DNA of 64,000 nucleotides from Liquidambar formosana (GCA_039720395.1 CM077831.1:18096982-18160981), one strand, 5' to 3'. Shown: positions 44,273 to 57,490, counted from the stretch's first letter. Translations and numbers: made by a program. Notes: generated by a model not told the origin, from the letters alone.

Positions 44273-47197
44273 ATCCCCCACAAGATTTAAAACTTCGACA
44301 AATAAATAATTAAACAAATTAAATATATAAAAATATATAAACAAAATATATATAGGGCAACTATATACTATGCAATGGGTGTAGGTGTCTTCTGGACTTG
44401 AACCTCACTTAGTGTTAACCGTTTCCATTTAAGGAGTCATAGTGGCAAAGCTTGAACTTGACCCCTTGAACCAAACTTTAACAAGTCACACACATAGTAT
44501 TGATATGGGACGTGGTTCTAGGCAGGTTAGCACAATTTATGGCCATGCACTGTATCTTGATTTTCATGAGAGTTTCTAGGGTCAACCCGAACCCATAACC
44601 GCGGCCTTACGGCGGTTCTCACATAGGTAAGTCTTCCAAGGGTACTGTAACTATACCCTGCAGGAGTGTTTCTACCTCGAGCTTATTCAGAGTAAAACTC
44701 TTCTTTACTGTCACATCAATAGCACTCTCATCATAGGGATAGGGAGGAGACTCTCTCCTAGTAAAAGTGCTTTTTATGAGTCATACTCTGTGGATTGTTT
44801 CTATCCATTGAACCTCCTTCATGGGATCTCCAATCACAAAAGTTGGGTTACTTCCGTTGGTGACTCCCTGAGGGCTAAAGCCCCATCCCCCTCGATGGAT
44901 AAAATAATTGCATTTCTGCATAAGTCTCTAGTTGGTTGATCAGACACATTTCACACCATATTCTGCATCTCATATTGGCATTATCATTTCCTACATTACA
45001 TAATGCTTCACATAGACATTAGCTAAACTTCAAATGATATAAAGATGCCAACCAATATAGTGAACCCCACAGTTATGAATATTTTTCCTCTTAATGAGTT
45101 CACAAATAAACATTAATTGAATGTTTATAACTTCTGATAATCATCTCATGAACAATACATGTTTTATATTCATGATTGCATTACAAATTCTAAATAAATA
45201 GAATACGGTAAATATCATACGATTTCTCAAGAGGATCATTCATGATTGCTATGTACTTTAGTAAAAATCTCAAGATAATAATCACAGTATCATGTCATCT
45301 CCAAATATATATAACCTTTATTATGTCACAAAAAAAAAAAAAAAAAAAATCCTCACATAAAATGTAATATGCTATAAAAATCAATACTTGATAATAAATC
45401 CCCACATTCAAAAAATTCTATAATATGCCATACAGAATTTCACTTGAAAATAAATATCTCATATTTAAGAAAATAGAATATCTCATATATCTCACAATAT
45501 TTAATTTTGAGTTCACAAAAAATAAACCATACTCACTGGATAATTTCTTTAAATAAACGATTAGATGAACAATTTTATAAGAAAATTCCTAGTTCACAAT
45601 TAGATAATCCAATCAAAATAACTTGTTTAATGCATATTTGTCTCACATCATACAAATTTCGAATATTAGACAAGAAAATTAAAATTTTAGACCAAGATTA
45701 TAATTGCATGCATAAAGTATTTTATTTAATTCATATAGTAGATTGAAAACTTCAAATTGAAATTTTTATTTTTAAATAACAACCTCAAAAGGTTTCTCTT
45801 AGATAAATCTAGCACCCTAAATTTTATATCTAATTTTTTTTTTTCCTTTAATTAAATTTAAAAATAAATAAAAAATAAAAATAAAAAACTTGTCACATTA
45901 TAATATATACGAGATCAATCCATATATCGTAACACATGTATATATACACTTGGAATACAAACCTCATACGTAATACTATTTGAGACAATCTAATAGTTTT
46001 AATTATATCGTTACAAACTTGTGGTTATCCAATATCTCATCAAAATCAGCTATTTATTAAAATTTCATATTACGATGGATTTCAAACCAATTAAAAATAG
46101 GAATATACATGTAAACCAAATATCATGAATAGACTAAATATCATGTACTGTACGTACATATAGCAAATGGAACTTCCAATAATAGGCAATCAAGGAAATC
46201 ACACAAAATAAAGTAAGTCTGGGGATATTCCAATATCTTCCCTATGAAATTGCAAATTTTATGAAACAACAATGCTCCTATTCTTAGGAGGTAAGTTGAT
46301 GTTAGCTCACCTTGAAATGCCAAGGGCCCAATGGGGAAAGGTTCCTAGTTAGAGGATCCAAATCCCAGCAATCAGGTGGTTGTGTGAATAGCCCAACCTC
46401 TAGGCCAATACTTGGATAAAAACATACCACTATAAATCAAGCTTCTCGAAGAATGGACATGATTCCAATACTTAAATTTCATGTATAAACAATATGATGT
46501 GAATATACTTTTAAATAGGCATCCCATATTGATGTGTAATAGCTGCTGAACTATCTCAAACAAATAAAATTTTATTGATACCCGTTCATTGTCACAACTC
46601 ACAAACACAAGGTGTTATGAATCTAAAACATTTCAGTACTACTATTAACACAAGGACTCAAATCTAATCATTTTTTTTTTCAAATAAATAGTCTAAGACA
46701 AGATATTTGACTAAAATAATGTTCCAAAATTTTATTTTTCAAAACAACAAATCTTTTTTCTTATTTAAACTATCCAAAAAATAATCTGAACACCATCTAA
46801 TAAGCTGTTCACTCCTTAGCTTAAAAGAATGGATGGGAAATAAATTAACCAATAGTAACCATTCTCTACTTGGTACTGGACGTTATGCAAAAAAATAAAG
46901 ATCCCAAAACCGCTGCTTTCAACACTTGAGTAGATCTACCTTTTAACAATTATTGGATTCGATTGGGAGCTCAAGTCCCTCAAATAATTATAAACCCATT
47001 GAGCAAACAATTGCAATACACTCAACTCCAACCATTCAAAAACTATCTTATATATATATATTTTTTGCTGACAAAGTGACTGACTTCCATGCTTGATTTA
47101 CTAATTCAAAAGATTATCTTTTACACATGTATTTACATCTCTACAGCACAAATAACCTTATAGTATTTAAAGAAATAATTATTGATAGAAAATAAAA
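44273..47197 (-). other. Interior of the large LTR element, left part
   Basis: No frame longer than about 80 codons and no recognisable gag, RT or integrase motif on either strand. The first 700 bp after the LTR (to about 44,960) have balanced base composition; the rest is very AT-rich. Confidence 0.6.
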
Positions 47198-48146
47198 GGG
47201 AATTTTGGTCATAGCCCCTATGTATAAGAGTCATTTTATAATAGACCCTAAATAAGAATTAGTTTTGTAAAAACCCATTTTAACCTCGTACGAACTAAAA
47301 AGCCCTTGATTTTAAACTTGCTTGTTATTTACCACCGTGCCACTTTAATATTGCTACTTGAAAATTAGGGATTTGAACCCCATTTTACCTGAAAATCAGG
47401 GATTTGAATCCCATTTTTTTCAGTGACTTTATGGAAAGAAAATCCCAGCATATGTACACCTTCTAAACAGCACAAAAACAACATAGTATCATTATACTCT
47501 TGGTAGAACAAAAAATGTTGATAGATACATACCAAAACAAAATTTTAGTTGCACAGTAACATCATATTGTTTTATATTAAAAGAAAACAACTACAATCGA
47601 ACTGTTACAAAAATAGTATTCAACAGTATCAACATACTGTTGAAATATAAATTCCAACAATTGGTGACATTATCATCATACTTTTTGAAACAAAAAATAT
47701 GAATTCCAAAGTATACATATTGCTCAAATATGTTAGTTGTAGAGTAAAAACATACTGTTTTATATTAAAAAAAAAAACATAACTACATTTGCACTATTAT
47801 GAATATAGTGTGCAATAGTATCATCATACTGTTGGAATAATAAAAAAGGTTAATAAGCTCTCCCAAACCAAAAAAAAAAAAAAAAACAATGAGCAGATCT
47901 GGAGTTTGGAGAAGAAGAAGAAGAAGAAGAAGAAGAAGAAGAAGAAGACATCTATGGTGGGACGGTGGTTAAAGAAACTCCATACCAGCGAATGCCTCCC
48001 ATTCTTCTTCTTTTTCTACACCTCTATTGTGAGCGCCCCGTCCTGCAAACACGCATGGCTCGAGAATACGCACTAGCCTCAAAGGACTAGCATGGAGAGG
48101 AGTCGCCACCCAGGAAAACCCGGGAACCAAACTGACCCCTTGCAAG

Positions 48147-50573
48147 TGTGAGGACCCTGTTTTCTTAATAGGGATTAATATGGCTTAATATATGATTAGC
48201 GTAGTTAATCCCTTGATTTGTTGGATAACCTAATGTAAGGGTAATCCTTTTGTATGACAATATGCTATTATATGTGTTTTGATGCTTATTTTGATGAATT
48301 GAGTATTCTAAGTGAGTGTTGGGCCTTATTTGCAGTTTCGGGTTAAGCTGCTGAAATTTGGCTAAGTGTGGGAGAAAAATGAATTTTCGTAAATCTTCGT
48401 TTTTTAAAGATAATTTTTGGCGGTAATAGAAGTTTATAATATTATGAGACTTCTGTGATTTTATGGGATTTTATTAGCATGTTTGGATTGGGTTCCTCAC
48501 ATGTTTGTTTTAGGAAGATCTGTCGGGAGACGGATTTTGTACTAAAACTTGGAAATGTGATTTTGATATATTAGGAATTTGATTTTTCTGATATTTTATT
48601 TGGATTCAAATGGGGGGTTATTTGCTTATTTTCATTAAATAACTTAAAGTAAAAGGCTGATGTCTGTGCTGATGAAGAGTTGCTGACTGACTGTTTATTT
48701 TTGGGCTGTCTGTGCATTTCAAACGGCTGAAACATGTTTCAGCCGTCTGAAAGTCAATTTTCAGCCGGCTGAAAGTTCATGTCAGCCGACTGAAAATTCC
48801 AGAGAAGGGTTATTTTGTGTTGGGCATTTCAGCCGGCTGAAAATATTTTTCAGCCGTCTGAAATTGTCGGCGGACAGTTTCAATAAAGGGTTAAAATGAC
48901 CCTTTTGCCTTCCTTTTCTATATAAACCCTTAACCCACGAATTTCTCTCCGTTCTTCCAGCCAAAAGAGAGAAAGAATGAGAGAGGGAGAGTGACGGGAA
49001 GGTCGTGGGTAGCTCGCCGGAGCATGGCGCCTCCGATCCGACGCCGGCAAGCTCGAATTCATCATAGTTAGGCCCGATCTACGTGCGTATAGGGATGGTT
49101 TGGCATTTGCATCACTCATTCATGAGGTAGGGGATATTTTCTCATTTTAAACCCTTGTTGCATGGGGGTTTGGGCATAAATCATGTAGTTTTACATGTAT
49201 TTGGTAGTTTTTGCATAAATATTATGCATGGGGTATATATTTGCTAGGTTTTACAAATTGTGGGAAACCTAGGGTTTGATTCACATCATTTTTGTTATAA
49301 AAATGTTGTTTTTGAAATCATTCATTGGAAAATGATTTATGGGGGTTATTTATTGTGATTTTATGAACCCACCTGTTATATGGTTTTCTTGGAAAATTTA
49401 TATATATAAAATTTTCCGGTTTATATGGGAATTATGGAGTTATTTCAAATGGTTTTCTAAGAACAAACCTATTATGTGGTTTTTGGAAAATTTACATATA
49501 ATTTTCAGGATTATGTGAGAATTACGAAATTAATGAATGAAAATTAAAGTAATGAAGATATGGTGATGAGGGCTACTGGAGACAGGATTACTGCGGTCCC
49601 AAAGGAATGGGACGTCTTGCCGTGTTTTTCTATCCTTTAGTTCTGGGCTATGTGCCCGAATACGAGGTTACTTTCTGGTCCAAATAGGATCATAGTGTTT
49701 CCTCATGATGGGGTTACTTTCTGGACCAGGTAGGATCCATAGTGTTTCCCCTTATTTTCCGCGCGCGAGGGCCCCGCATGACCTGGGGAGGATTTATCAG
49801 TTTGAAAGACTGATGTTATGGATTGCCGGATATAGCGGGTAATGGTTATTGGCTTATAAGGTCGTGATACGGTAATTGGAAAGAATGATAATGAATAATA
49901 AATAACTTGAGTTATTTCTTACCTTTTTAAAAATAAAAAGGGGTGTTGGTATTAAATGATCTAAACTTCCGCAGTTTAATTCATTATACATGTATCAGTT
50001 TTATTTATTGTAAATTTTATATTGCAAACGAATAAATGGTTTTGCAGGGTTCTTGGAAATGTATGTAAATTATGGTTTTTAAAACCTTGGGGTTATTTTG
50101 AGAAATGTTTTCCTACTGAGCGTGTAGCTCATACCCCCACAGCTTTCTTGCAGGTCATATTTTCGAAGCTAAGTTGACCTGGGTTTTGGGAGCGCATCGA
50201 CATGCTTGCATTCATGTAGAGAGTATTTGAGATAGGCTTAGAGCCTAGGCATGTATTAATTTTAATTTCATGGCCTGTAATAATTAATTGAGTAGTGGAT
50301 GCATATCTGAATGAGACCCATGTGACTACGATATAGCCTGAATATTTCTTTATGTTGGAATATTGTGTGGATGGCTGGATATGTTTTTAAATGTGTTTTC
50401 TACAGGTTTTATATCTAGTCGATAACTTGGTATGTCCTATTTACAGACGGGACCATGCCGAATTTTTTAAAAATATTTTCAAAAGAATTATTTCTATTAA
50501 ACATCCACCAAATTTGGCTTTAAAAGTTGTTTTCTTACTACTTAACTAACGGTCCCAATGTCGGGTCGTTACA
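48147..50573 (+). mobile_element. Solo LTR of 2.4 kb, innermost nested insertion
   Basis: Starts TGTGAGGACCCTG, ends GGGTCGTTACA, and is flanked by an exact GCAAG duplication (48,142-48,146 and 50,574-50,578). A TATA box (TATATAAACCC, about 48,921) followed by a C/T-rich start region sets the promoter strand as plus. The terminal GTCGTTACA and long LTR fit chromovirus-type Gypsy elements. No coding interior remains. Confidence 0.82.
48723..48870. repeat. TTTCAGCCGGCTGAAA palindrome cluster in U3
   Basis: Five or more versions of the palindrome lie within 150 bp upstream of the TATA box, including GGCTGAAACATGTTTCAGCC at 48,725-48,744 and TTTCAGCCGGCTGAAA at 48,827-48,842. The position suggests transcription-factor sites of the LTR promoter. 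Confidence 0.8.
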
Positions 50574-50980
50574 GCAAGGGTCTAACTCGCCATTAGTAAA
50601 ATAGGTTCGGAGCTAGGGTACGCCATTGGGAAGGTGTTAGGCACCCAATGGCGCCCGATCCGTAGACCAGCCCCACTTTATGTCTATTAATCATATTTAA
50701 TTATCCGACTTAATTAAGATTACCTCTATTCATGCAAATGATTAAATACACACATTGTGGCAGTTATCATGCAACAAATACTAAATTAAATAAAGTAAAC
50801 AAAAAGAAATAATAAAAAAAATAATAAAGAAATATAAATAAACAATAAAGAAATATAATAAAAGAAAACAATAAACAATAAACAACTATTCCTATCTTGG
50901 CAAAAGTAGTATAAAGAGATAGAATTAAGAAGTGATAAAAAAGTAAGAATGAAGGGAAAGTAAAAAGTGATCAAGAACCA

Positions 50981-52030
50981 TGCGTACGCACACCAAGCCG
51001 TGCGTACGCATGGGGCCCTATGCATGCACGTGGTACGAGTTATGCGTACGCGTGTCACTTTTCGTCCCTGCAACAAACGCGCGTACGCAATAAAAGCCAA
51101 AGCGCAGGTGTGTAATAATGTGCGTACGCATATCCCATTTATTTCCCTGCGAAACAAATGTCAGATCTATTTTTTGGGCGTATGCGGGTTGAGAAAAAAC
51201 GCACGTGCATGTGTACGTGCGTAAGTGCATGTATTTCCTGCAACATACAGGTTAGGCTGTAATGCATCAAACACACGCACGCACAATAAATCATACGCAC
51301 ATATTCATGTGCGTACGCACCAAAATCATCAATTCAAACTGTGGTTCTTCCCTGCAACATCATGCATCAGCCGAATACTAAACACAAACATGGGTTATAG
51401 CAGACATGCAAGTAAGAGCTAAATCATTCCTACGCATGCAAATGATAGATTAATTAAATAATAATGAATGAGATTTTACCAATAATGAGATTGTGGTTGG
51501 GTCGCCGTTCCCTCAAGTCCACTGCCAATCCTTCTTGGTTCTTTTTCTCTTTCTCTTAGTTTTCTATCTTTTTCTCTCGTTTGTCTAGCCTCCAAAAACC
51601 CCAAGCTCCATCCTCATTTCCAAACCCTATACTTAGCTATATATAGGGAAGGATTAGGTTAACCTTCCTTTGGAACCTTAGAAGCCTCTCTAGCCATTTA
51701 GTGCCGCTCCTCTTATTCCCAAAAGGTAGGCTGCGATCCCCCCTCCCACAATTCGGGGGATATCAGTTCAAAAAATAAGGAAAATCAAGATTTCCACGCA
51801 TACGCGTGATTAAATAGCGCGTATGCATGACCACATAGTGCGTACGCATCACTTAGAATCAAGATTGGCCTGTATCCACATGGCCATGCATACGCATAGC
51901 CACACCATGTGTACGCATAGTAGGGCTATGCATACGCATGTCCCTGTCATGCGTACTCCCATCCTTTGTTTCCAAGAATTAAAGTTACCTTCCAAGGTTA
52001 TGATCTAGTGTATGCGCGTGCAACTTAACC
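50981..52030. repeat. TGCGTACGCA palindrome cluster
   Basis: The 10-bp palindrome occurs perfectly at 50,981, 51,001, 51,121, 51,310 and 51,839, with many one- or two-base variants (TGCATACGCA, TGCGTACGCG, GCGTATGCA) between. Two clusters, 50,981-51,330 and 51,797-52,030, flank a plainer stretch. Confidence 0.85.
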
Positions 52031-52576
52031 ATTTGTACGTACTAATCAATACACTCACTCAACTCATCAGAAAAGGACTCAGGATTGGTAGCAAACTTTA
52101 TGGACCTCATCATCGGGAACTGATAAAAATATGGGGACAAAATGGGGTATCTACATCCATACCAGTGCATCGGATCCCATTCTTCTTCTTCTTCTTCTTC
52201 TTCTAAAGCCACGCGAGCGTTGCCGTCGGAGAAACTCTTGCATGTTCCTCAAAAAACAAAAGGAGCTTAACGGGAGGGAGAAGGTATACCTGAGGAAGGG
52301 GAAGGAGAAGGAGAAGGAGATGGGAGAGGAGAAACGTTGCAGATGAAAACCGAAAAAGGGAAAAAAAAAAAATAGAGATAATGATGGGAAGGAAAGGTAG
52401 ATCGTGGGGAGAGCATAAATCATGGGGAGGGTACTCTGTTGGAATTCAAAAAAAAAAAAAAAAAATTTCCTTATGGTAAAAGAATCTTCTAGAAAAGGGA
52501 TTATGGAGTTAAAAACTCTTATGGTGGGGTTTTGGTTAAAAGCAGTTTCCTAATAGGGGTAATTGCTAATTTCCCC

Positions 52577-53780
52577 AAAATAAAATTCTATTAGTGTTGA
52601 AGACGACAATTATGATGTAGTCTTTATAATAATTCTACTTAAATATATGATATTAAAACGGTAAGTTTAATGCCGTAACAGCCAAGCAATAAAATAAAAT
52701 AAAACAATCAACAATTAAATAGGAAAACGGTTTTTGCAACAATGCTCAAACAGGTAATGAAAGACCAATTTGAATGCCAAACTAAAACGGCTATAGAAAA
52801 ATCAGTAATAAAATATATGCATCTGTTATAGCCAAACGGTTATGCTGCAGTTGTATAAATAAAGCTACCAGAAAGACTTTCTAACATATATAACACTCAC
52901 ACTGAAAAATTGCTCATACCAAATAACTAAAATTTGCTCAACAACATTCAAGTCTTCAAGTGAAAAGATTGCTCTTATCTATATATATATATCTATATAT
53001 ATATCTTTTAAAATTTATTTAAGAATGAGCCTGAGTACTTAGAAAAAACACAAAGGAAAGCTGGTGTAGAAAATATGACCATGGGAATGTATTAATGTTA
53101 TATCAATAAAAATATTACACGTATATGAGTGTAATCAGAAAAATCATGACTACTGGAAAATTATACTTTAATTTTTTATTATAAAACTGTGTGTGATTCA
53201 TGATAGCGTAGACAACTAAATAACATTGCCATCTATATGTCACCACTACTCGAACTGAAGAATATAACACAGAATCAAAATAATAACAACCTACAATACC
53301 ACAATATTATATGTATCAAATGTAATATAAACTAATTATTTAAGATTTTTTTTTAAAATAATTATTATAACACCAAACAAACTAGCAGATACACGGAAAA
53401 TAAGGTTAAGAATTATTTAATATGATCACAGGTAAAAGAACAAATATATCAAGAAATATGTAGAGACATAATGACCCTTTTCCAGATTATAAGGAACATC
53501 ATCAAATCACATATAAAAGAATACACGTATCAATTTCAAGTAAATAGTACCCACACCTATATTGACACAGGAGTTACAGGGATCTAGAAATTTTAGCAGT
53601 GACCCTAGGAATGACTCAAATCCAATCACCAATTATTATTTATTTATATTCAATCCATTCAATGATCACGAACATATTCTCAATAAGATACAATGATAGA
53701 TCACACAACAATTTATTAATCTATCTAAATCCATATAAAACAAAATCCACTAGAATTAGAAAGCCATAGTTCCTTTAAAT
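52577..53780 (-). other. Interior of the large LTR element, right part
   Basis: AT-rich and non-coding. The part next to the right LTR should hold the primer-binding site; the minus strand reads ATTTAAAGGAACTATGGC there, which does not resemble the usual Met-tRNA site. Confidence 0.5.
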
Positions 53781-54595
53781 TGTTGGGGATAATTGTGGAT
53801 TTTGTGAAATTCGTCACAGAATATTTATTAAAATTAAACATCAATACAACTTATAACACAAATTGAGAAATCACAAATACAATGGAATTGAACATGAATA
53901 AATCTCTTAATAATCATAATTTAAATTAACAAAAATCAACACAAGAAATATTGAATTAAAATAAAATAAAATGAGTAAGAAGAGCTGGCCTGTGGGAACG
54001 CACGTGAGATCATGCTGTCCTAAAGGAACTATCACCTCCCCTACGTATAGGTGCTGACGGATGATAGAACCTCCAAGATACAATCCCAAAGCTCGCAGCT
54101 CCCTCTTCTATGGGTACGTCCACATGAAGAGTATGGTGAACCCATCCACGATCAGTTACCCGTAAAACCAATATATAAAATAACTTTATACAGCTCTTAG
54201 AGAATATAGTAGAAAAGGGATTGAGTAGATAATATGAATGTCATCATCATCCATGTAGAGAGAAGCCCACTATTTATAATAGTAAAATGCTGAAATTGTT
54301 TTAGGCCAATAAAGGCCCAAAATAAGTTTCATAATAGTTCTTATAACATCCCAATAAATAACATGAAATAAAAGTCCAATGGCTAGTAACAGGCACCCAT
54401 AAATCATAGAAATTAAGGTCCAACAGTCAAATTAAATAAACTCATATAAATAGCCCATTAAGTCACGCGTGCGCCATGTCATGCGTCACATTACGATACG
54501 GCTGGTCAGTCCGGGTCGAGGTGGGCTATGTAGGTGTGCACATGTATGTGGTCCAAAGTTTTAAAGTTTTAAAGAAAATCACATATTTTCTAACA
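53781..54595 (-). repeat. Large LTR element, right LTR (5' LTR, undisturbed)
   Basis: 815 bp, TGTTGGGGAT ... TTTTCTAACA. It supplies the empty site for the Helitron at CTATTTA^TAATAG (about 54,273). Confidence 0.9.
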
Positions 54596-54923
54596 TACGG
54601 TTCTTAAACGATTGGTTTATTCTTAACACGATTTTACCATTTTTATGCCCCATTTTTTAGGGATCACATCCATCGCAATTTTAAGCGTAACTGGTATGAG
54701 GATGTCACCGTATTCCAGTGATATTGTCCGACTCAAAGAGATATTGCTTTACGTTTTGGCTTCGTATTCAATTTTTTGAAGTTTTCTAACATTAGAATCA
54801 CAGCGATTGTAATGTTTATGTTTTTTGATCTATATTCAATTTATCTTGTTGGCGATTGTAAAGGTTAGTTCATTTCAGTTGATTGTGTTTACATTTTTGG
54901 ATCCATATTCAAGATAGCCTGGC
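54596..54923. other. Unassigned flank right of the large LTR element
   Basis: Sequence of gene-intron character (GATTGTAATGTTTATG and GGCGATTGTAAAGG repeated motifs) without a supported frame. Confidence 0.35.
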
Positions 54924-55213
54924 TTTTTTTTTTTTTTTTTTTGCCGGGGGGGGGGGGGGGGGGGACTCCTCATTGTTATATGATAAAACTCCCAATTTAT
55001 CTGATTTGTCATATTTAGTGTCATATTGTATTCAATATTATCTTAAAAACATCACACTGTTATCTGAAAAAAAAAAAATCCCAATTTATCTGAATATTTA
55101 TGGAACTAATAAGGGGAAAACAATGCAGGGGGAGAGAGAATTCCTACTGTTATCTTAAAAAAAAAATCACAAATTATTTGAATATTCATGGTTCTAAAAA
55201 CGTACCTGTCTTT

Positions 55214-55253
<40 letters not shown>

Positions 55254-55484
55254 TGGTGGTGGGGTAGGGAACTCCCCATTTGTTATATGATAAAACTCAT
55301 TCAGTATTGTCTTAGAAACATCACACTGTTATATGAAAAAAAAAATCTCAATTTATCTGAATATTTATAGCACTAATAAAGGGAAGATAATGCAGGGGAG
55401 AGGGAATTCCCAATGTTATCTTAAAAAAAAAAAGGTTCACAAATTATCTGAATATTCATGATTTTAAAAACATACCTATCTTCT

Positions 55485-55520
<36 letters not shown>

Positions 55521-55600
55521 GGGGTGGGGGGGGGGGGGGGGGGGGGGGGGGAACTCCCCATTGTTATATGATAAAACTCCCAATTTATCTGATTTGTCAT
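54924..55600. repeat. Tandem repeat with T-tract heads, two also bearing G-tracts
   Basis: Three units start T19-GCC-G19 (54,924), T37 then GTGGTGGTGGGG (55,216) and T33-G5-T-G26 (55,487). Each continues ACTCC.CATT.GTTATATGATAAAACTC; the first two also run through TTATCTGAATATTTAT, AATGCAGGGG and TTATCTTAAAAAAAAA, and the third is truncated. Steps are about 292 and 271 bp. Confidence 0.9.
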
Positions 55601-56384
55601 GATAATGGTTGAGTTGTTGTATTATCTTAATGCATATTTTGTATGATGTGTCATGGTTAATTATCTGAATATTTTGCATTGATTAATTTGTGATTTTGTA
55701 TGATATGTTATGGTTAATTATCTGAATATTTTGCCGAACTCGAATGCGGGAGGTATCTCGAATCATTGGTCGATGATTCCTTTTGGGAATTGCTAAAAGG
55801 AAGAAGAAGATCACAGCAATTTTGAGGAAACCCCCTATAATCCCGTTTATCTAAATTTTGAGAGCATTTATTTGAACCGGGAATTGAGAGCTTTCTATAT
55901 TAAGTTCTTTTTAAACTATTAACGGTGTTAATACCACTGATCAATCAGACTCAGCTAAGTCAGTGGTCTTATGTTTTGGTCCTCTAATAGTAGTCCTATG
56001 TATCACTACTCCTTCATAACACCCCCCCACCCAAAAAAACACTTGGAAACCTTTTAAAATTGACCCCAACTAATGTAGTAACCTATAAGGACTCAATTTT
56101 GCCTAATTAAACCTTATATAAACTACCAAAAACAAGTAAATAAAACCCTAAACTAAATAAAAAGGAAAATTTCAAAATTAATAATAAAAAATAACTTTGC
56201 TCGGATTCTTTGTACTACATCAATTTGCCTTTTTTTTTTTTTTTTTTTTTTTTGAAAAAAAAGAAGAAGCTAGGCTTTGGAATTTAGAGAGATGTCGTTA
56301 GAATATACGTACAATATCCGATTCTGAATGATTTTTTTCCGATTATTTTGAACAATAGTATAAATATGAAAATTAGTTAGGATG
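55601..56384. other. Intergenic, no gene supported
   Basis: A direct repeat of about 55 bp (TGATATGTTATGGTTAATTATCTGAATATTTTG type) at 55,640-55,735; a T25 tract at 56,229-56,253. No frame with family resemblance. Confidence 0.5.
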
Positions 56385-56828
56385 CAATAGAGCAGCTGAT
56401 CTGGATTAAACATAATCTGATTTAATTAGGAAGCAGATTGTCCTATAGATATTTTGGTTGTTCTTTGGAAGATTTAGTTAGAACGATCTTGTATTAGGTG
56501 GTGTTTGTTTCTACCCAATATAAATCAATAAATCAATAAATCAATAAATCTGGTCGTCGATCTGTTTCTGTTGGTCCAAATTGCTCATTTTCCCATAATG
56601 CGGCAGCATTACATAGTAAAGGAGGCTCATTCTGATGTAAGCTTGCCCCTGCTTAAAACGATCCAAGACTTCATGTGTGTACACAGGCAAAAGAGAATGG
56701 ATACCAAGATACAATTGTTGGGAGCATTCACACTATGGAGTGTGGAGAGAGAGACTTTTATATTAAAGACTTCATTACCTTCACACAAACACAAACCTTA
56801 CACTAGCCCTAGAACACTAATAATAGTT

Positions 56829-57472
56829 TTTTTTTTTTTTTTTTTAGATCAGCAAAAGAAAATTAATTTTATTAATCAAAACACAAACTATTACAATCTC
56901 AAACAAGAACCACCACCCAAATACAACACCAAGCTAAGCCCAGGGGAAAGTATCCAAATTTAGCAAGACACTAAAAGGAAACCACCCCAAGCAGACCTCC
57001 CACCCAGAAAAAGATCAGAACAACTAGAATCAAGTAAGGAAAAAACGCCAGCTCACAAACATCCCTTAACACCCCTCCAATAGCAGCTGCCCCACCAGAA
57101 AGACCCTTTTTTTTTTTTTTTTTGATGGGCAAACCAGAATTATATTAGAATAAGCATAAAAAACACCCAATAAAGAACACCCAAACCCAACAAAAACAGC
57201 ACCAAAAATACCCCGAGTAGATAACACCCAACAAACCACCCCAAACCAAGAGCAGCCCCCACAATGAGAAAACACAGAGCACTCAGATGCAATGAGAAAA
57301 ACATAAAAAATGCCTAAAGAACCCTATAAGAAACACCGAAAGACCCCAACAAAGACAGCAAACACCTATAAAAAAAACTTCCAAAATGATCTTGTGTGGG
57401 CTTTTTAACAAACATGTTCTTTACTTAATATACCTATAGTTTTTTGTTTTGTTTGTCTGTTTTAGCTTATAA
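56829..57472 (-). mobile_element. Two LINE 3'-end fragments in the CYP76 3' flank
   Basis: Two T tracts (56,827-56,846 and 57,106-57,123) are each followed by sequence that on the minus strand ends CTTTTGCTGATCTAAAAAA and GGTTTGCCCATCAAAAAA, the usual plant LINE 3' tails. Both are severely 5'-truncated and lack coding motifs. The second appears inserted into or next to the first. The homologous flank at 34,330 has neither, giving the empty state. Confidence 0.6.
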
Positions 57473-57490
57473 GTTACGGAAGATTCTAAA

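Larger units (their letters stand above)
48028..52155. mobile_element. Solo LTR, Gypsy-like (about 1.7 kb), split by another LTR
   Basis: Starts TGTGAGCGCCCCGTCC and ends GGGGTATCTACA, with TCTAT before and TCCAT after (4 of 5 bases). Near its start GGAGTCGCCACC and, after the nested LTR, GGGAAGGTGTTAGGCACCC are words common in LTRs of large plant Gypsy elements. No internal region is present, so it is a solo LTR from LTR-LTR recombination. Its 3' half is dense in TGCGTACGCA-type palindromes. Confidence 0.65.
47198..52576. mobile_element. Mutator-type element holding two nested LTRs
   Basis: Termini GGGAATTTTGGTCATAGCCC and, inverted, GGGGAAATTAGCAATTACCC, both followed by CTAT. The 9-bp word AAAATAAAA flanks both ends (47,189-47,197 and 52,577-52,585). 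Without the nested LTRs it is about 1.25 kb. Its left arm has a worn tandem repeat of about 187 bp (TGTTTTATATTA near 47,568 and 47,756, each with CAGTATCA.CATACTGTTG). Each arm has a GAA/TTC microsatellite (47,912-47,946 and 52,180-52,202). Confidence 0.65.
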
